Of a stretch of DNA of 64,000 nucleotides, positions 58,263 through 64,000 are shown piece by piece. Made by a program: the position numbers and the translations under genes. Under the pieces are notes generated by a model. The model was not told the DNA's origin, did no database searches, and was given only the letters and a program-made list of their open reading frames with translations. Source of the stretch: Atherix ibis (lineage: Eukaryota > Arthropoda > Insecta > Diptera > Athericidae); assembly GCA_958298945.1 (NCBI GenBank), contig OY282609.1, positions 27,253,212 through 27,317,211 on the forward strand, written 5' to 3'. Each line of letters opens with the position of its first letter. Positions within the stretch are counted from its first letter, which is position 1.

Positions 58263-59345
58263 ACATCATCAACACAAACAATAAAGAAAATATTTCTTTT
58301 TCGATTCTATTGTGTGTTTTTTTTTTAGATTATCAAAATAAACGGAAAAAAGTATTATTAAATGAAAAAGTTAATGAATTTTCATACATTTTTAATTTGA
58401 TAGTTATTTTAGAATATATATTTTCATAGATGGAAAAATACGCAAATTATATTTTATTTCGATAAAAATTCTTATAATAAAATATGTAATAAGGTATATT
58501 TATTATTATTCGCTTTGTGAGAAAGATCTTTTTGCTGACAATTCTCGTATATTAACTCAGAAAAAAAACAACTTTTCTGTAAAAAGTTATTCTAATAAAC
58601 AAAATAATTAGTATTATGAAAATTGTGAATAACTGTGAGATATTCTGTAAGAAAAATCATTACTTTAGCAAAAATTATAATAAATCGTTTTCATTTTTAA
58701 AATATCCATCCACGAAAGACCAAAATCAATGACATTGCTTGAATTTATCAACATTGGCAAGTCTTCAATAATCGGTTGCAACATTTCTTTATTATTATAA
58801 TAATTTCTTGTTGCTGATTTCAATCAATTCCAATATAAATTTTCACTTAAAATAGTTTTAAAAAAAAGTTCGTTTGAAAGCTTTTGTTCATTAATAAAAT
58901 CAAGTCGATTATTCTTGATAAATTCAACAATGTCATCTGTTCGTAACTAGACGAACCAACAAAACTATTTATTACACCTGTAAGCTTTTTACTGTGAACG
59001 AAGCAAGTTGTTTGTCATTTGACTGTCGCGTTGAGTGTTGAAGAGTTTTTTTTATTGCGGAATACCTTTTACTTTTCTCTAAGTTTATATTCTATGTAAT
59101 TTAATTAATATTAATTTCTTTTTGTATTGACGTATGATTATAAGAGTGATAGAAAAGTTTCAAAGTGAATTAAATAAAATTAATAATTGTTAAAGTAGAA
59201 AAACGAATATAAAATTTTTCAAGAGACACCATCATCACCATCTCGAACAAAATGAATATTTAATACGTTTGCATATACTGTAAAGCATACTAATATAATG
59301 TATATATTATTTTCGTAAGGATTTTCGTATTTTCGCTAAAGAGAT
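58263..59345. other. Intergenic between Tap42 and Pez
   Basis: AT-rich, with Tap42 poly(A) signal at the start and the presumed Pez promoter and 5' UTR at the end. No start-site motif stood out. Confidence 0.6.
58280..58285 (+). terminator. Tap42: Tap42 poly(A) signal
   Basis: AATAAA 17 nt after the stop codon. Confidence 0.7.
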
Positions 59346-61080
59346 ATGCCTTTTAATTTTTTAAAAAAATCTCGCCATTATAATGTGACATCGAAGAGTC
59401 TATTTGTGATTCCCGTCCATCATCTACTAGGTAAATAAACGACAAATGTTGAAATGCTAAACGAAAGCAAATAATATTGTTAATTTTGCGACTGTCTGAT
59501 GAAAACACGCCTCTGCTTAAACTTAAAAATATCTTCAAGGCAATTGTTTTGATTATTTTATATTTTCGTCGAAATAATTTCGATCACCGTTTGTCACACT
59601 CTACACTGACAAGATGAATGAATCACACGCATAATATTTCCACTATACTTAAGATTAAAAATAGATTAATAAATAAATTATGAAATAATGATTGATGAAA
59701 CGAGTTGAAACAGCGCATTCAATTCCCATCTATTTATTTTGCATACAAATGATCATAACTGCCTACCACCAAATATCAGTACATACCTCCCCACACACAA
59801 ACGAATGATGGATGCTTGGCGACAGAAATTTTCTATTATTTTCTATTTGTTTATTTATTCTCTTCTATAGAGATGGATTTTTTTTTCTCACACAAAATAA
59901 TATCAGTTTGTTTATGTTTTAATTTTTTTTAAATATTTTTTAATCGAGCAGACACATCAACAACCGTCGATTGTACGCTAAGTTCGGAAAGTAAAGGTCA
60001 AGAATGTTTGGATAATGTTTGTCAGAGGCTATCAATAAATCAGCCAGAATTTTTCGGATTGCGTTACATTGTGAAGGGCACTAAAGATGAGCTGCGATGG
60101 ATTGATCTTGACCGACCTTTAAGTAGGCAGCTGGAAAAATATGCTGCCGCACCAAAACTATATCTTCGAGTTATGTACTATACAATGTCCGGTGTTACTT
60201 TGTTAGATGACGAAGTTTCACGATACTATTATTTTCTGCAGCTAAAAAACGATGTTGTCGAGGGTAGAATATCGTGTGATGCGAAACAGGCAGTTATTCT
60301 GGCACTGTATTGCCGGCAGGCTGAATACGATAGCTTCCAGAGAGATAAACACACAATAGACTATTTGAAAACGTTGCTGCCATTACCGAAGCATCTAGTC
60401 GATGAGGGCCTCCAGGAGAGCTTAACGGAAGAGATATTGCAACAGAATAGTGGTCTTCAGAACTTAACACAGAGTGCCGCCGAAGAATTATACATTGCAG
60501 CATGCCAACAACTTGACGGCTATGGCCAAGAGAAATTCTTAGCCAAGGATAGCGCCGGAAATGAAGTTCAATTAGGAATTACAGTGAACGGAATCGCTGT
60601 CATCTATCAGGATAATATACGTTTTTATCCATGGTATGAAGTTAGCAATGTCGTGAATCTGAAACGAACATTCAATATTGAATGTGCCAATACGGTTAGC
60701 TTCCTATTTCCTGATGCTGAGACAGGGCGGTATTTTTGGAATCTTTGCGTGCTACAGCATACGTTCTATATGAAGTATGAAAAGAATAAAACACAATCGT
60801 GTCAACAGAATTTATTTCAAAATGTGCCAGAAGATGTTAGTGATAGTCGAGAAGACTTTTTAGCTAGTGAACAACAGTTAAATATGTACGGGTCAGAATC
60901 ACAAAATTTGGGACTGCAAAATTCCAATGTGACTTCAACAATTTCGCTAGCCTCCAGTCAACAACAACATCAACATCAATTTCAGCGGCAACAACAACTT
61001 CAACATCAACACCTCCATCAGCAGCAGCAGCAACACCAACAACAGCAGCACCAACAACAACAGCAGTTACAGCAGCAGCA

Positions 61081-61112
<32 letters not shown>

Positions 61113-63729
61113 AGCAACAGTTTCAACAACAACAGCAACAACAACATATACGAACGTCTGGACAAAGTTGGACAACAATACCACAAGACTACAATGCACC
61201 CAATTCTAATTACATGCACGTAGCTAATTCACTTGATAATCGAATACACAGTTCGTCGTGCCTAGATTTAAGCAATAATAACTATAGTCAAGAACATGAA
61301 CGGGAACGTTTAAAATCATTGTTGCCAACGTATCGACCAGCGCCCGACTACGAGACTGCCGTTCAACAAAAATACCGTGCCAGCTCTAACGAGATTCATA
61401 TGACGCAGCAGATGATCCATCGATTGCCATCATCTGGAATTGCATCCGAACCGAATATATTTTCCGGAAGCCAACCGGACGTCCATTTAAATGTAGGCGC
61501 TAATGAAGCAGCGATGGGACAGGTTTTACAACAGAAATATCCCGATGTTACCCAAACAGCAAGTCCAGTGATTCCGAATCACTTAAATTCGAATTTATAT
61601 ACAAATATTGATATTGCTCAACGGTTGCAAATGATGCGAATCAAGCCACCGCCACCCTATCCTGCGAACAGACTCAGTTCAACTTCGACACCAGACTTGG
61701 CTCTTGCGAGCCATCGAACTCTGTTGGGATATCGAGGAGCTCATGTATCCGGATCTAGTCCTGATCTAGTATCAACAAGAACGTTCTTGAATGCTCAATA
61801 TGTACCGTATCCGTATTTAGCAGCTATGGGGCACTCTCAACCCTATTTACCACATGGTACTTTCGAAAATTTGAACATGATCGAAGAGCAACCGTCCATA
61901 GTATTGCCATTGCGGCAACCACCTCCGAAAAAACTCAGTTTCGATCAACCATATAGACATCCGCAATTTTTGGAAACAGCTAAATCTGGCGCTACAGCGA
62001 ATGGCTCCATTGAGCCCATTTATGAGAATGTTCCTCTACCATGGCACGGTCAGGAAACAACGAACGAAATGCGTGATCGTACCTCCAGTATCCAATCGGC
62101 ACCAGGTGGTATGCGACAAAATAATCAGATACCCTATGTAGAGGAACCAAATCATCGTCTCGGATTGCAGCAACAACAAATTCATTCCGACACCAACAAT
62201 GAGCAAGCCTATGTCGAGAACAAGCATAAAGTTTTGCAGCCAATATCATCGAATCCTCTACACTCACCATCGTCTGAAGATGTTAACGATGGCATGTTAA
62301 CACCCAACACTACTATCACCTTAAGTCCGATTGGAATGCACAACGATTCACAGCAAACGAATATGCAATCAACTTCTTATATAAATTCGAGCCATAATTC
62401 TTCGGCAATTTCTACGGTAACATGTGAATCGCCAAATTCGGCTACTAAAGAAAAACGAAAAAAACGTTGGGGAATTTTAGGTAGAAAAACACCATCTTCC
62501 GATAAGCCGAAATCCGCAACATTAGGCCGAGAAAAAACTAAAAACAAAGAAAAATTGGACGCAGCGAAACAAGACGCTCATTTAGGATATCGTTGGTCAA
62601 CTGGACTTCCACGGTTTACACCACTTTCGGCAAATATTACCAAAGATAAATTGGTACGTTGAAGAAATAATTCAACTATTATATTTACTGTTTGATTGTT
62701 ATTTTTTTTTTTCAGTGTCAAATTTTAAGTGCAAAACTTAACGACAGGGACCTATTTTGTGAATTCGAACAAATCCCAAAACGAAAGGAAAATCCACGAT
62801 ACGAATGTGCCCTATTAGAAGAGAACCGAATGAAAAATTCTGATCCCAACTTTCTGCCATACGATGATAATCGGGTCCGTCTGACACCGACTATGGATAA
62901 TAGAATGGGTTATGTGAATGCATCCTACATAACCGTAAGTCAAAACACTCTAGTTAAAATGGTTTCTTGTCAAACATGTGAAGGCATATTTAACCACTTA
63001 ATACTATACAGTGAAATTTTCTAAACAATTAATAAACTTGATGATGAGCTCAAAAAAAATATTATTAACTTAAAATTTTCTAGCCTTTAAAAGTTAAAAG
63101 AATTCTTTTAATTATTGTTAATATTTTTATAATTTGTCCTCTTTAATTATAGGCAACTGTAAAAACAAAACAACGATTTTACATAATCGCACAAAGTCCA
63201 CACAATAAGAATATAGCAAACATATTTTGGCAATGCGTTTGGGAGGCCGATGTATATTTAATTGTTCAATTATCGGACGAGTTTGTGTACATTCCCCCTA
63301 CAACAAATAAGTGCCTTGAATTTGGTCAAGTAAGTATTGATATGGGCAAATGAGAACAATCTACATTTTGTATTTATGAAATATTCTTTCTCTTTTTCTT
63401 GATAGTTTCAAGTGTATTTAGAATTTTCACAAACAACTGACCGATGTGTGACCAGTAAATTGAGATTGTATCATTCACAATCGCGACGATATCGGTCCGT
63501 ATGGCATTTAAAATATACTGAGTGGGCAGATCAGAATTGTCCTCGAGATGTGGGACATTTTCTTGACTTTCTAGAAGAGCTTAGTTCAGTCCGTTTGGCA
63601 TCAGTTAATGAGGTTCCACCCGGACACAATACAAATCCACCAGTTTTAATACATTGCACCGAAGGTGGTGGTAGATCTGGTGTTACATTAGGTGCGGACC
63701 TACTTTTGTATACTTTGGATCATAATCAG
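59346..63729 (+). CDS. Pez: Pez (PTPN14/21-like FERM tyrosine phosphatase), 3' end outside window
   Basis: Five exons: 59346-59430, 59952-62653, 62716-62934, 63153-63329, 63406-63729, giving 1169 residues in phase. At least one further exon must lie beyond 64,000. Exon 1 (MPFNFLKKSRHYNVTSKSLF) joins by phase to TSTTVDCTLSSESKGQEC, the FERM start. The FERM domain runs to about residue 310 (QPEFFGLRYIVKGTKDELRW). A Gln/His-rich run (60,958-61,145) follows at about residues 365-427, then a long disordered linker with PPPPYP and YEN-type motifs, then the PTP domain from about residue 930. The active-site Cys codon is 63655-63657 (HCTEGGGRSG). The WPD loop reads EWADQNCPRD. In flies Pez acts with the Hippo regulator Kibra in growth control. 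The 3' intron begins at 63730 (CAG|GTAATT). Confidence 0.94.
59431..59951. other. Pez: First Pez intron
   Basis: 521 nt from donor GTAAAT to acceptor ATCGAGCAG. No feature inside. Confidence 0.75.
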
Positions 63730-64000
63730 GTAATTTACTTTTACTTAACTAATACTTTACCTTTATTAAAAAGAACTTTATATCATCTTCATTTAATAGA
63801 AAAATCTTTCATTATGGATAGTATGATTTGTTAAATTCGGATATTGTTAGGAATTTATTACAAGTTTCTTACGATAATTTTATTTCGTTTATACCAAATG
63901 AATGTTATTTGTTATTAAAATTTTTCACATTCGTCCATTGCTCTTCAAGCTTTATAAAAAAAATACTTCTTATCAACTTTTTATTATAGAAAAGTACTAA
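63730..64000. other. Pez: Start of the next Pez intron or read-through
   Basis: After the donor at 63730 the sequence is AT-rich to the window end. The last PTP exon is not present. Confidence 0.65.

Noticed and set aside
60864..61199. Minus-strand Val/Ala-rich open frame
   Set aside because: It is the antisense of the CAA/CAG tract in Pez.

Overview
This is AT-rich eukaryotic DNA from an insect, most likely a fly (Diptera). Spliced genes have short GT-AG introns beside long, transposon-filled ones. The proteins read as orthologues of well-known animal genes, and the interspersed repeats are mariner, Tc1/mariner-like and jockey-like elements. I cannot name the species. All exon joins below were placed by hand from splice consensus, reading phase and remembered family sequences, not from alignment.

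Layout. (1) About 1-25,900, plus strand: the 3' two thirds of the linear-ubiquitin E3 ligase LUBEL (HOIP/RNF31 homologue): UBA-like region, a 4.8-kb low-complexity exon, then RING1-IBR-RING2-LDD. Its introns hold six transposase remnants, all antisense, and three tandem-repeat arrays. (2) 26,133-27,208, minus: a small RPP21/RMP24-like (C18orf21) zinc-ribbon protein, tail-to-tail with LUBEL. (3) 27,809-30,558, minus: Cog4, complete in eight exons. (4) 30,559-35,368: intergenic, with a LINE fragment and a MITE. (5) 35,369-48,064, minus: an unrecognised basic protein of four exons spread over 12.7 kb, with a PP1-docking-like KIKF motif. (6) 50,555-52,203, minus: PIG-U. (7) 52,936-56,747, minus: prolyl oligopeptidase. 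(8) 57,122-58,262, plus: Tap42/IGBP1, divergent from the peptidase. (9) 59,346 to the window end, plus: Pez (FERM-PTP), lacking its last exon(s).

Most genes are unrelated housekeeping functions: Golgi tethering, GPI-anchor transfer, PP2A regulation, RNase P/MRP, peptide cleavage, ubiquitin and tyrosine-phosphate signalling. No operon-like logic is expected.

The most notable signal is in LUBEL. Two neighbouring exons (19,738-19,906 and 20,358-20,526) are both 169 nt, share the same phases and encode homologous 56-residue versions of the catalytic LDD C-terminus. They cannot be spliced in series without a frameshift, so they look mutually exclusive. They are followed by a strong intronic hairpin and flanked by C-rich tracts. 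Other points of interest are a 47-bp minisatellite grown inside a mariner copy, a mariner copy with arms of about 195 bp turned into a giant inverted repeat, a mariner nested in a jockey-like element, a GC-AG intron in PIG-U, and an altered PTP signature in Pez.
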